64,000 bases of DNA from Gemmatimonadales bacterium (GTDB taxonomy: Bacteria > Gemmatimonadota > Gemmatimonadetes > Gemmatimonadales > GWC2-71-9). Positions 43,986-53,292 of this stretch are shown here, in pieces. The translations under genes and the position numbers were made by a program. Location: positions 1-64,000 of the forward strand of contig DATAOI010000030.1 in assembly GCA_036265815.1 (NCBI GenBank), given 5' to 3'. Each line of letters begins with the position of its first letter. Position 1 is the stretch's first letter. Under the pieces are notes generated by a model. The model had not been told where the DNA came from and did not search any database. It worked only from the letters and a program-made list of their open reading frames with translations.

Positions 43986-45586
43986 AGCCGATGCCTGACG
44001 AACTGGTCAACGTCACGATCGAGGGGCAGCCCCTCAGCGTGCCCAAGGGCACCACCATCATCGAGGCGGCCAAGCAGGCCGGCATCCTGGTGCCGCACTA
44101 CTGCTATCATCCGTCCCTGCCGTCGCCGGCGGTGTGCCGGATGTGTCTCGTGGAGGTGGAGAAGGCGCCCAAGCTGCAGCCGGCCTGCGTGACCGCGGTC
44201 ATGGAAGGCCAGGTGGTGCACGTCAACAGCGAGAACGCGAAGAAGGCCCGCGAGAGCGTGCTCGAGTTCCTGCTGATCAACCATCCGCTCGACTGCCCCA
44301 TCTGCGACCAGGCCGGCGAGTGTGAGCTGCAGGACTATGTGTTCCAGGAGGGCCGCGCCCGCACCCGCTACGCGGAGTTCGCCAAGCGCTACAATCCGGT
44401 GGAGGACTTCGGACCCGACATTCTCTACGTGCCCAACCGGTGCATCCTCTGCACCCGGTGCGTGCGGTTCATGGAGGACGTGGCGGACACCGCCGTGCTC
44501 AACGTGTCCGAGCGGGGCGACCGCGCCTACATCGGGATCAGCGCGGAGCAGAAGCTGGATCACCCCTGGGCCGGCAACGTGGTCGACCTCTGCCCGGTGG
44601 GCTCGCTCCTCTCCAAGGACTTCCTGCACAAGGCGCGGGCCTGGGATCTCGACAAGACGGCGAGCGTGTGTCCCGGATGCACCCAAGGGTGCAACATCTC
44701 GATCGATACCCGGGATGACGTCGTGGTGCGGATCCGGCCCCGGCCCAATCTCGAGGTGAACCGCCACTTCATCTGCGACTACGGACGCAGCAACTACCGC
44801 TGGATGAACCGGGGCGACCGGATCGAAGCACCGCTGGTGCGGGACGGAGGCCGCCACGTCGCCACCGACTGGGACACCGCCCTCACGCGGTTGGATCAGC
44901 TGGTGCGGGGCGCCTCGGGCAAGGCCGTGATCCTGGCTTCTGGGCGGGCCTCGACCGAGTCGCTCGGGCTGCTGCGCCGCCTGCTGGAGCGGTTCGAGGT
45001 CGTCGCCGCGGTGCAGGTTCCCCTGGGCGACGAGGCCCCACTCGCGGGGATCCCCAACCTGGCGCTCCGGCGGGAGCGTGCGCCCAATCTGGCCGGGGCC
45101 GAGCTGCTGGGGTACACGCCCCGGTGGGAGGCCGCGACGCGGGAGGCGCTGGGCGCGGCACTGGTGGTCGTGCTCGATCCGGATCTCTCCCCGGCCGACG
45201 AGGCCGCGCTCACCGCCGCTTCCGGCGCCGTGGTGGTCCTGGGCACGGTGGCTGCGGAAGCGTTCCAGCGCGCTGAGCTGGTGCTGCCGGTGACCAACAT
45301 GGCGGAGGAGAACGGCACCTATGTGAACCGGGACGGCCGGGTCCAGCGGTTCGAGCAGGCCAAATCCCAGCCCGGAATGGCGCGCCCCGCCTGGTGGATC
45401 GCGGGCGAGGTGCTGGCCGGACCCGGGCCGAGCCCGACGGCGCCATCGACCGCGGCGGAGGCGTTCGAGTTGCTTGGAGAGCGCTGGCCCGCCTTCGCGG
45501 GCCTGAGCCACGCGTCGCTCGGCTTCACCGGACGAGTCGTGGCCGGAGCGGCCAGGCGAGAGACCGCCGGGAGTGCCGTGGGATGA
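43982..45586 (+). CDS. nuoG: NADH-quinone oxidoreductase subunit G
   Basis: This 534-residue 75-kDa subunit carries the clusters N1b (HYCYHPSLPSPAVCRMC), N5 (HPLDCPICDQAGECEL), N4 (CILCTRC with a later VDLCPVG) and a motif C-x2-C-x3-C-x27-C (CPGCTQGC to FICDYGR) that fits cluster N7. The C-terminal molybdopterin-oxidoreductase-like domain is short; many bacterial NuoG proteins exceed 700 residues. GTG at 43982 overlaps nuoF; ATG at 43991 is a good alternative. Confidence 0.94.
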   Translation: MKPMPDELVNVTIEGQPLSVPKGTTIIEAAKQAGILVPHYCYHPSLPSPAVCRMCLVEVEKAPKLQPACVTAVMEGQVVHVNSENAKKARESVLEFLLINHPLDCPICDQAGECELQDYVFQEGRARTRYAEFAKRYNPVEDFGPDILYVPNRCILCTRCVRFMEDVADTAVLNVSERGDRAYIGISAEQKLDHPWAGNVVDLCPVGSLLSKDFLHKARAWDLDKTASVCPGCTQGCNISIDTRDDVVVRIRPRPNLEVNRHFICDYGRSNYRWMNRGDRIEAPLVRDGGRHVATDWDTALTRLDQLVRGASGKAVILASGRASTESLGLLRRLLERFEVVAAVQVPLGDEAPLAGIPNLALRRERAPNLAGAELLGYTPRWEAATREALGAALVVVLDPDLSPADEAALTAASGAVVVLGTVAAEAFQRAELVLPVTNMAEENGTYVNRDGRVQRFEQAKSQPGMARPAWWIAGEVLAGPGPSPTAPSTAAEAFELLGERWPAFAGLSHASLGFTGRVVAGAARRETAGSAVG

Positions 45587-46881
45587 CACCGGAGCTCAAG
45601 GGGTTCCTCTTCCTCAGCGTCATCAAGATGCTGGCGGTCTTCACGGTGATCATGGTCGGTGTGGCGCTGCTGACCCTGATGGAGCGGAAGGTCAGCGCCT
45701 GGATGCAGAACCGCCGGGGCCCCAACCGGGTCGGCTGGGCGGGACTGCTCCAGCCCGCGGCCGACGGCGTGAAGAACATCCTCAAGGAAGAGACCTACCC
45801 GGCGTTGGCCAACCGCTGGCTGTTCCTGCTCGCGCCGGCGATGTCGTTCGTGCCGGCGCTGCTGCTTTCGGGGGTGATCCCGTTCGCCGCGCCCATACCG
45901 ATCGACTTCGACGTGACCGTCGGGTTCAGCTTCTTCGGCCTCTTCCCGGTCGACCTGGGGCGCTGGGTCCATCACGGGCTCATGCCGATGGTGGTGGCGG
46001 ACCTTCCCATCGGCTTCCTGTTCGTGCTGGCCATCAGCTCGATGGGGGTCTACGGGGTGGCCCTGGCGGGCTGGTCGTCCAACAGCAAGTACGCGCTGCT
46101 TGGCGGTCTCCGAGCGAGTGCGCAAATGGTCTCCTATGAGGTGGCGATGGGCCTGAGCCTCATCCCGGTCCTCCTCCTCTCCGGCAACGTGAGCTTCTCC
46201 GCCATCATCGCCGACCAGCAGGCGGGGCTCTGGTACGTGCTGCCGCTCTTCCTCTCCTTCTTCATCTTTCTGGTCTCCGGCTTCGCCGAGACCAACCGGC
46301 TGCCGTTCGACCTGCCGGAGGCGGAGTCGGAGCTGATCGCCGGGTACCACACCGAGTACAGCGCGATGAAGTTCTCCTTCTTCTTCATCGCCGAGTACGC
46401 CAACGTGGTGACGGTCTGCGCCATGGTCACGACGCTCTTCTTCGGCGGGTGGTCGATTCCGTTCGTCGCGGTCGGTCCGGACCATCCCGGCGCGCTGCTG
46501 ACGCTGGCGCCGGGCCTGCTCGCCACCCTGCTCACCGGTCTCGCCTTCTTCCTCAAGCTGATGTTCTGGATCTTCTTCATCATGTGGATCCGGTGGACCC
46601 TGCCGCGCTTCCGCTACGACCAGCTCATGGCCCTGGGCTGGAAGGTGCTCATGCCGCTGGCGCTGGCGTACATCATGGTGGTGTGCACCGCGATCTATGT
46701 ACTGGAGCATCGGCTGGGGGTTGCCGGGCCGAAGCAGGAGGCACTGGCGCTCTTCGGCATCAACCTGGTACTGATGGTGCTGGTATTCGGGGTGCTGGAC
46801 AGCGGCGTGTTCATCCGCGGGTCGGGACGGCAGCGGGCAACCCTCGAGGCGCGCGCCGAGCGCGCGACGGTGACGAGCTGA
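45583..46881 (+). CDS. nuoH: NADH-quinone oxidoreductase subunit H
   Basis: This 432-residue membrane subunit joins the quinone cavity to the proton channels. The conserved ERKVSAWMQNRRGPNRVGW loop, the Glu-rich region FAETNRLPFDLPEAESELIAG and the last helices are recognisable. The C-terminus is longer than in Escherichia coli NuoH (325 residues), with two additional hydrophobic stretches after LMPLALAY. It overlaps nuoG by four bases and shares one base with nuoI. Confidence 0.95.
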   Translation: MTPELKGFLFLSVIKMLAVFTVIMVGVALLTLMERKVSAWMQNRRGPNRVGWAGLLQPAADGVKNILKEETYPALANRWLFLLAPAMSFVPALLLSGVIPFAAPIPIDFDVTVGFSFFGLFPVDLGRWVHHGLMPMVVADLPIGFLFVLAISSMGVYGVALAGWSSNSKYALLGGLRASAQMVSYEVAMGLSLIPVLLLSGNVSFSAIIADQQAGLWYVLPLFLSFFIFLVSGFAETNRLPFDLPEAESELIAGYHTEYSAMKFSFFFIAEYANVVTVCAMVTTLFFGGWSIPFVAVGPDHPGALLTLAPGLLATLLTGLAFFLKLMFWIFFIMWIRWTLPRFRYDQLMALGWKVLMPLALAYIMVVCTAIYVLEHRLGVAGPKQEALALFGINLVLMVLVFGVLDSGVFIRGSGRQRATLEARAERATVTS

Positions 46882-47387
46882 TGGCCATCGGCGTCAAGGT
46901 GCTCAAGCGTCCCGACCGGAACGTGAGCTACGTGCGGGCCACTCTCAAAGGAATGGCGCTCACCTTCAAGCACATGTTCGAGCCCAAGGTGACGATGCAG
47001 TACCCGGAGCAGAAGAGCACCACCGACTGGAGCATCTCCCAGCGGTGGCGCGGCACCCACCGGATGCTCACCGACGAGCAGGGCCGCTCCAAGTGCGTCG
47101 CCTGCGGCCTCTGTCCCCAGGTCTGTCCGGCCAACTGCATCAAGCTGGTGCCGGGCGAGGACGAGCAGGGCGACCGCTACCCGCTGATCTACGAGATCGA
47201 CGAGTTCCGCTGCATCTTCTGCGGCTACTGCCAGGAGGTCTGCCCGGAGGAGGCGATCCACGTCGGGGTGCATTTCGAGAACGCGGAGTACGACCGGGGA
47301 CGCTTCGTCTACGACCTGGAGCGGCTCTCCTCCCAGACCCACGCCGTCTCGACGCTCTGGGATCCGGCCGATCCAAAGGGTGAGTAG
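46881..47387 (+). CDS. nuoI: NADH-quinone oxidoreductase subunit I
   Basis: This 168-residue ferredoxin-like subunit holds clusters N6a and N6b, each with a C-x2-C-x2-C-x3-C motif ([12 protein letters not shown] and [12 protein letters not shown]). The N-terminal helix and the [10 protein letters not shown] segment before the clusters are typical. Electrons pass from NuoG through NuoI to N2 in NuoB. The ATG shares one base with the nuoH stop, and the stop is directly followed by nuoJ. Confidence 0.95.
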   Translation: MAIGVKVLKRPDRNVSYVRATLKGMALTFKHMFEPKVTMQYPEQKSTTDWSISQRWRGTHRMLTDEQGRSKCVACGLCPQVCPANCIKLVPGEDEQGDRYPLIYEIDEFRCIFCGYCQEVCPEEAIHVGVHFENAEYDRGRFVYDLERLSSQTHAVSTLWDPADPKGE

Positions 47388-47945
47388 ATGACCACCGGGG
47401 TGTTCTACTTCTTCGCGACGCTGGCCGTGGTGTCGGCGTGTCTCTGCATCCTGCAGCGGAACCCGGTGGCTGCGGCGCTCTGGCTGGTGTCCACCATGTT
47501 CTCGCTGGCCGCCATCTACGTCCTGCTGGACGCCCAGTTCATCGCGGCCATCCAGGTGCTGGTCTACGCCGGCGCCGTCATGGTACTCTTCCTCTTCGTC
47601 ATCATGCTGCTCAACCTGGGGCACCCCAGCTCCGATCTGCGGGGTCCGCCCGGGGTGGCCGCCACGGTGGTGCTCGCCGGTCTCCTCGGTATCGAGCTCC
47701 TCACGCTCTGGCGCTATTCGCCCCGCCGGCTCGCCGCCGAGCTGGCGCAGTCGCCCGCGTTCGCCGATCCGCGCACCGCGTTCGCCGCCGGAGAGCTGGC
47801 GCGGCAGGAGACGGTCACCCGTGGAGTCGTGGGCGGCATCGCGGCGCCGCTGTTCCAGACCTACCTGGTGCCCTTCGAGATCACCTCGATCCTGCTGCTC
47901 GCGGCCATCGTGGGCGCCGTCGTGCTGGCCAAGCGGAAGGTGTGA
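47388..47945 (+). CDS. nuoJ: NADH-quinone oxidoreductase subunit J
   Basis: This 185-residue membrane subunit has five hydrophobic helices. The family signatures [11 protein letters not shown], the [21 protein letters not shown] block with the pi-bulge helix, and a C-terminal helix ending in VLAKRK are present. It starts immediately after the nuoI stop and its stop shares one base with the nuoK start. It helps couple quinone reduction to the antiporter-like subunits. Confidence 0.94.
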   Translation: MTTGVFYFFATLAVVSACLCILQRNPVAAALWLVSTMFSLAAIYVLLDAQFIAAIQVLVYAGAVMVLFLFVIMLLNLGHPSSDLRGPPGVAATVVLAGLLGIELLTLWRYSPRRLAAELAQSPAFADPRTAFAAGELARQETVTRGVVGGIAAPLFQTYLVPFEITSILLLAAIVGAVVLAKRKV

Positions 47946-48241
47946 TGCTGCTCGGACCCGCGCTGGGACTGTCCGCCATTCTGTTCAGCCTCGGGGTGGC
48001 CGGCGTGCTCCTCCGGCGCAACGCCATCGTGCTGTTCATGTGCGTCGAGCTCATGCTCAACGCGGTCAACCTGACCTTCGTGGCCTTCGCGCAGCTCTAT
48101 GGCGCGAGCGGCTACATCATCGTCTTCTTCGTCATGACCGTCGCGGCCGCCGAGGCGGCAGTCGGGCTCGCCATCATCCTCGCCATCTTCCGGCACAAGC
48201 AGTCGGTCGATCTCCAGAACATCAACCTCCTGCAGGGGTGA
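47945..48241 (+). CDS. nuoK: NADH-quinone oxidoreductase subunit K
   Basis: This 98-residue, three-helix subunit contains the two conserved membrane glutamates, in [11 protein letters not shown] and in [10 protein letters not shown], that relay protons. The length is normal for NuoK. The ATG overlaps the nuoJ stop by one base and the stop overlaps nuoL by one base. Confidence 0.95.
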   Translation: MLLGPALGLSAILFSLGVAGVLLRRNAIVLFMCVELMLNAVNLTFVAFAQLYGASGYIIVFFVMTVAAAEAAVGLAIILAIFRHKQSVDLQNINLLQG

Positions 48242-50214
48242 TGACCATCTCCCATCTGGTGTGGCTCGCCGTCGCGTTCCCGCTCGCGGGATTCCTGGTG
48301 AACGGCGCGCTCGCCCTGTGGCGCCCGCAGGCCAAGGCGATGGTGTCGGTGGTGGGCGCCGGCACCTTGATTGCGGCCTTCGTGGTGGCGGCCGGGGTGT
48401 TCCTGGAGCTGCTGCGCCAGCCGCCGGAAGCTCCGCTCATCGTCAGCTTGTGGCAGTGGATGCCGGTGGGGCGGCTGCAGGTGGATCTGGCGTTCCAGGT
48501 GGATCAGCTCTCCAGCGTCATGCTGCTGGTGGTGACCGGCGTGGGTAGCCTGATCCATCTGTTCAGCATCGGTTACATGGGGGAGGATCCGGGGTACGCC
48601 CGCTACTTCTCGTATCTCAACCTGTTCGTCGTCTTCATGCTGGTCCTGGTCCTCGGCTCCAGCTTCCCGGTGCTGTTCATCGGGTGGGAAGGCGTCGGCC
48701 TCTGCTCCTATCTGCTGATCGGCTTCTGGTTCAGCGAGAAGGCCAACGCGGACGCCGGCAAGAAGGCGTTCATCATGAACCGGATCGGGGACTTCGGCTT
48801 CCTGGTCGCGATGTTCTTCCTGTGGCGGTCGTTCGGGAGCCTCGACTTTACCGACGTGCTGACCCGGGCGCCCACGGTGCTGACGCAGGGCGGGGCGCTG
48901 GTCACCGCCATCACCCTGTTTCTCTTCCTCGGCTGCACCGGCAAGTCCGCTCAGATCCCGCTGTACACCTGGCTGCCCGATGCCATGGCCGGCCCCACGC
49001 CCGTCTCCGCCCTGATCCATGCGGCCACCATGGTGACGGCAGGCGTCTATCTGGTGGCCCGCACCAACGTGCTGTTCGCCATGGCGCCGCTCAGCAGCAC
49101 GGTGGTGGCCGGCATCGGCGCGCTCACCGCACTCTTCGCGGCCACGATCGGGCTCCGGCAATACGACATCAAGCGAGTCCTGGCGTACTCCACCGTGTCT
49201 CAGCTGGGCTACATGTTTCTTGGCGTGGGCACGGGGGCGTACGTCTCGGGGATCTTCCACCTGGTCACCCACGCCTTCTTCAAGGCCCTCCTCTTCCTCG
49301 GCAGCGGCAGCGTGATCCACGCGATGCATCACGCCTATCACGCCACCCACTCGCACGAGGACGCCCAGGACATGCGCAACATGGGCGGCCTCAAGGACTA
49401 CCTGCCGGTCACCTTCTGGCTGATGCTGATCGCCACGCTGGCGATCGCGGGGATTCCGCCGTTCTCCGGGTTCTTCTCCAAAGACGAGATCCTGGCCGCG
49501 GCGTTTGCCCGGGGCGGGGAATACCCGCTGTTCTACCTGTTCTACGCCATGGGGGTGGTCGCTGCCTTCCTGACCGCGTTCTACATGGCGCGGCTCATGG
49601 CCATGACCTTTTTCGGAGAGAACCGCACCGGCGAGCGCGAGCGGGGGCACCTGCACGAAGCGCCCTGGATCATGACCGGGCCGCTACTGGTGCTCGGCGT
49701 CCTGAGCGCGGTAGGCGGCGCCCTCAACCTGCCGGCGTTCCTCGGCGGGCACGCCGCCCTGGAGCGCTGGCTCGAGCCGGTCATGGCACGCGGCGTCGCC
49801 CTGTTCGGGCTCACGATGCCCCACGGCCGGCTGGAGCTCTTCCTGGTCGGCGGCGCCGTCCTGGTGGGGGCCGTGGGGCTGGTGGCCGGCTTCCGCGCCA
49901 CGCTGGGCCGTCGCATCCTCGCCGCCAATGTCGCTCCGGCCGATCGAGGGCTGGCACTGCTGCTCAACCGCAAGTACTACATCGACGAGCTGTACGAGCG
50001 AGTGGTGGTTCGGCCCGTGGTCTGGCTGTCTCGGGTCGTGCTCTGGAAAGGCGTGGATCAGGGCGTGGTCGACGGCGCCGCGGTCAACGGCACCGCCCGG
50101 CTGAGCCGGGGCCTCGGCTGGCTGGGAAGCCGGCTGCAGACCGGGCAGGTCGGGATCTACGTGGTGCTCTTCCTCGTCGGCGCGCTGTGGGTGCTGCGCG
50201 CCATGGCCAGGTGA
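48241..50214 (+). CDS. nuoL: NADH-quinone oxidoreductase subunit L
   Basis: This 657-residue antiporter-like proton-pumping subunit has about 14 core helices plus the long C-terminal lateral helix. Conserved membrane residues lie in WEGVGLCSYLLIGFW (Glu), TGKSAQIPLYTWLPDAMAGP (Lys) and the AYSTVSQLGYMFLG helix. The lateral helix and final transmembrane segment occupy the last 80 residues (RKYYIDELYERVV). It is followed by nuoM after seven bases. Confidence 0.95.
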   Translation: MTISHLVWLAVAFPLAGFLVNGALALWRPQAKAMVSVVGAGTLIAAFVVAAGVFLELLRQPPEAPLIVSLWQWMPVGRLQVDLAFQVDQLSSVMLLVVTGVGSLIHLFSIGYMGEDPGYARYFSYLNLFVVFMLVLVLGSSFPVLFIGWEGVGLCSYLLIGFWFSEKANADAGKKAFIMNRIGDFGFLVAMFFLWRSFGSLDFTDVLTRAPTVLTQGGALVTAITLFLFLGCTGKSAQIPLYTWLPDAMAGPTPVSALIHAATMVTAGVYLVARTNVLFAMAPLSSTVVAGIGALTALFAATIGLRQYDIKRVLAYSTVSQLGYMFLGVGTGAYVSGIFHLVTHAFFKALLFLGSGSVIHAMHHAYHATHSHEDAQDMRNMGGLKDYLPVTFWLMLIATLAIAGIPPFSGFFSKDEILAAAFARGGEYPLFYLFYAMGVVAAFLTAFYMARLMAMTFFGENRTGERERGHLHEAPWIMTGPLLVLGVLSAVGGALNLPAFLGGHAALERWLEPVMARGVALFGLTMPHGRLELFLVGGAVLVGAVGLVAGFRATLGRRILAANVAPADRGLALLLNRKYYIDELYERVVVRPVVWLSRVVLWKGVDQGVVDGAAVNGTARLSRGLGWLGSRLQTGQVGIYVVLFLVGALWVLRAMAR

Positions 50215-50221
50215 CGGTCCG

Positions 50222-51793
50222 ATGAGCCAGTTTCTCGAGTCCATCTCCTACGGTCAGTGGATCCTCCACGCCCTCGTCCTGCTCCCGCTGATCGGCGTCC
50301 TCCCGGTGCTGCTGGGGGGAGAGGCCGCCGCCAAATGGACCGCCCTGGTCGTCACCACCCTCGAGTTCCTCCTCTCGCTCGGGCTCTGGTGGGCGCTCGA
50401 TCCGGGCAGCGGGAACCTGCAGCTGGTGAGTGCCGCGCCCTGGATCCCGAGCTGGGGTATCACCTATCGGGTCGGGATCGATGGGATCTCCCTGGTCATG
50501 GTCCTCCTCACCACAGCGCTCATGCCGTTGAGCGTGCTTGCGAGCTGGCGCTACATCACCCGGCGGGAGCGCGGCTTCTACGCCCTCATGTTGGTCCTGC
50601 TCACCGGCATGGTTGGGGTGTTCATCGCACTCGACCTGTTCCTCTTCTACATCTATTTCGAGGTAATGCTCATCCCGATGTACTTCATCATCGGGATCTG
50701 GGGCGGAACCAACCGGCTCTACGCCGCGATCAAGTTCTTCATCTACACCATGGCCGGCTCGCTGCTCATGCTGGTGGCCATCCTGGTGATGGTCTGGAAA
50801 ATCCAGACGGCCACCGGGACGCTCTCGTTCGGGTACGAGCATCTCCTGGAGAACGCCTCCGCGCTGGGGCGGGCGGCACCCTGGCTCTTCGCCGCGTTCG
50901 CCGTGGCCTTTGCCATCAAGGTGCCGATCTTCCCCTTCCACACCTGGCTTCCCGACGCGCACGTGGAGGCGCCGACCGCCGGCAGCGTCCTGCTGGCCAG
51001 CGTGATGCTCAAGATCGGGACCTACGGCTTCCTCCGCTTCGGGGTGCCATTCTTTCCCCAGGTCGCGCTGAGCCCGGCGGTGAGCAGCCTGATGGTGACG
51101 CTGGCCGTGATCGGCATCGTGTACGGCGCGCTGGTGGCGATGGTCCAGCCCGACGTCAAGAAGCTGGTGGCGTATTCCTCGGTGAGCCACATGGGCTTCG
51201 TGATGCTGGGGATCTGGGGACTCACGCTGCAGAGCGTACAGGGGGCGCTGATGGTGATGATCAGCCACGGCCTCTCGACCGGCGCGCTCTTCCTCCTCAT
51301 CGGGATGCTCTACGAGCGGCGCCACACCCGGCTGATCGAGGACTACGGCGGCATCGCGCGAGTGGTGCCGGTGTTCAGTCTGATTCTCACCGTGGTGGCG
51401 CTCTCCTCCATCGGGCTCCCCGGGCTCAACGGCTTCGTGGGTGAGTTCCTCGTCCTGCTGGGGAGCTTCACCGCCTTTCCCTGGGCCACCGGGATCGCCA
51501 CCACCGGTGTGATCTTCGCCGCGGCCTATCTGCTCTGGGCGCTCCAGCGGATGATCTTCAACCGCCTCGACGACCGGGAGAACGAGCACCTGTCCGACCT
51601 CTCGGGCCGGGAGCTGGCCGTCCTGCTGCCGATCCTGGTGGGCATCGTCTGGCTGGGACTGTATCCCGCGCCGGTGCTGCGGCGGACCGAGACCGCCAGC
51701 CGGCAGTACCTCGACGCGGCTCTGTCGCGCACCGCCCGGGCGCCGACCGCGATGCTGCCAGCCGGCGTGAGCGAGCCCGGAGCGGCCCGATGA
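50222..51793 (+). CDS. nuoM: NADH-quinone oxidoreductase subunit M
   Basis: This 523-residue antiporter-like subunit shares the proton-channel design of NuoL and NuoN. The Glu in FYIYFEVMLIPMY, the Lys in AFAIKVPIFPFHTWLPDAH and the KKLVAYSSVSHMGFVMLG helix are all present. The Lys-rich loop and the 14 hydrophobic segments agree with the family. It overlaps nuoN by four bases. Confidence 0.95.
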   Translation: MSQFLESISYGQWILHALVLLPLIGVLPVLLGGEAAAKWTALVVTTLEFLLSLGLWWALDPGSGNLQLVSAAPWIPSWGITYRVGIDGISLVMVLLTTALMPLSVLASWRYITRRERGFYALMLVLLTGMVGVFIALDLFLFYIYFEVMLIPMYFIIGIWGGTNRLYAAIKFFIYTMAGSLLMLVAILVMVWKIQTATGTLSFGYEHLLENASALGRAAPWLFAAFAVAFAIKVPIFPFHTWLPDAHVEAPTAGSVLLASVMLKIGTYGFLRFGVPFFPQVALSPAVSSLMVTLAVIGIVYGALVAMVQPDVKKLVAYSSVSHMGFVMLGIWGLTLQSVQGALMVMISHGLSTGALFLLIGMLYERRHTRLIEDYGGIARVVPVFSLILTVVALSSIGLPGLNGFVGEFLVLLGSFTAFPWATGIATTGVIFAAAYLLWALQRMIFNRLDDRENEHLSDLSGRELAVLLPILVGIVWLGLYPAPVLRRTETASRQYLDAALSRTARAPTAMLPAGVSEPGAAR

Positions 51794-53292
51794 TACGACT
51801 CGATCTGAGTACCCCCTGGGGCATCACGGTCGGACTCCTGCCCGAGATTCTGCTCTCCTTCTGGGCGCTGATCGTCCTGTTGGTCCTGAGCTGGCGTCAC
51901 CAGACCGCGGCCGACAGCCGGCTCGCCGGATGGCTCAGCTTCGTGGGTGTGGTGGTGAGCGCCGCCGGACTGGCGGCACTCTGGGGCAACGACGCCCAGG
52001 CCGATGGCCTGGCCCAGATGGTGGCTCTGGATCCCTACCGCTACGCCGCCGAAGCCGTTGCCCTCATCTCCGCGGGCGGGACGATCCTGCTGTCGCTTGG
52101 CTACCTCGAGCGCGAGCGGCTGCTGGCGCCGGAGTATTACCCGCTGGTGCTGTTGGCCACGGCCGGCATGATGTTTCTGGCGGGCGCCGAAGACCTCATC
52201 GTCCTTTTCCTTGGCCTCGAGGTCATGTCGGTGGCGGTCTATGCTCTGGCGGGCTTCAGCCGCGCCAGCCCTTTCTCCTCCGAGGCCGCGCTCAAGTATT
52301 TCCTGATCGGGGCCTTTGCCTCGGGATTCCTGCTCTACGGCATCGCGCTGACGTATGGCGCCACCGGGACGACCAATCTCTCCCTCATCGGGGCGCAGCT
52401 CTCCAGCGGCCACCTGCCGCTCATCGCCGCGCTGGGCCTGGGCCTGCTGCTGATCGGGTTCGGCTTCAAGACCGCCTCGGTGCCGTTCCACATGTGGGCG
52501 CCGGACGTCTATGACGGGTCGCCCACCCCGGTCACCGGCTTCATGGCGACCGGGGTGAAGGCCGCCGCCTTCGCCGCGCTGGTGCGGGTGCTGATGGAGG
52601 GGTTCGCCTCCGCCGTGAGTCTCTGGCAACCGGTGATCGCCGCCATGGCGATCGCCACGATGGTCGTCGGCAATCTGGTCGCGCTGTCGCAGCGGTCGCT
52701 CAAGCGGATGCTGGCCTACAGCTCGATCGCGCACGCGGGATACCTGCTGGTGGGCGTCTGGCCGGGCTCCTTCGTGGGCGCGGGGTCGGTGCTGCTCTAC
52801 CTGCTGGCGTACTCGCTGGCGACGCTCGCGAGCTTCGGCTTCCTGGCGGTCCTGGGGCGGAACGGCGAGCGCGACGTGACCTACGACGACCTTGCCGGTC
52901 TTGCGGCCACCCGGCCGGCCATCGCCTTCGGGCTCAGCGTCTGCATGCTCTCCCTGCTGGGCTTTCCCGGCACCTTCGGCTTCATCGGCAAGTGGTACAT
53001 CCTCTCCGCGGTGGTGGCGCGGGGGCACTATATCCTTCCGGTGATCCTGGTGCTGACCAGCGTGATCTCGGCGGGCTACTACCTCCCGGTGATCATGGGC
53101 ATGTACATGCGGCCGTCGCCCGGGCCCGAGCGCTACCAGAGCGTGCGACTCTCGCCGGCGGCCGCCGGTACGGTGCTGGTCTCGGTGGTCGTCGTCATCG
53201 TGCTCGGGTTCTGGCCCGGAGGGCTGCTCGACGTGGCCGGCCAGAGCGCGGCACGGCTCACCCAGACTGGGCTGCCGTTCGCCGGACGATGA
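51790..53292 (+). CDS. nuoN: NADH-quinone oxidoreductase subunit N
   Basis: This 500-residue third antiporter-like subunit completes the membrane arm. Conserved elements include LFLGLEVMSVAVYALAGF, the Lys in FGFKTASVPFHMWAPDVYDG, and KRMLAYSSIAHAGYLLVG. The C-terminus YYLPVIMGMYM is typical of NuoN. The start ATG overlaps nuoM, and the stop overlaps the following mutase gene by four bases, so transcription probably continues. Confidence 0.95.
   Translation: MIRLDLSTPWGITVGLLPEILLSFWALIVLLVLSWRHQTAADSRLAGWLSFVGVVVSAAGLAALWGNDAQADGLAQMVALDPYRYAAEAVALISAGGTILLSLGYLERERLLAPEYYPLVLLATAGMMFLAGAEDLIVLFLGLEVMSVAVYALAGFSRASPFSSEAALKYFLIGAFASGFLLYGIALTYGATGTTNLSLIGAQLSSGHLPLIAALGLGLLLIGFGFKTASVPFHMWAPDVYDGSPTPVTGFMATGVKAAAFAALVRVLMEGFASAVSLWQPVIAAMAIATMVVGNLVALSQRSLKRMLAYSSIAHAGYLLVGVWPGSFVGAGSVLLYLLAYSLATLASFGFLAVLGRNGERDVTYDDLAGLAATRPAIAFGLSVCMLSLLGFPGTFGFIGKWYILSAVVARGHYILPVILVLTSVISAGYYLPVIMGMYMRPSPGPERYQSVRLSPAAAGTVLVSVVVVIVLGFWPGGLLDVAGQSAARLTQTGLPFAGR

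Noticed and set aside
48112-49656. A very long open frame on the minus strand across nuoL, and similar long antisense frames over other genes
   Set aside because: These are shadow frames caused by high GC content. They are rich in His, Arg, Gly and Asp, lack any domain, and lie fully over well-supported genes.
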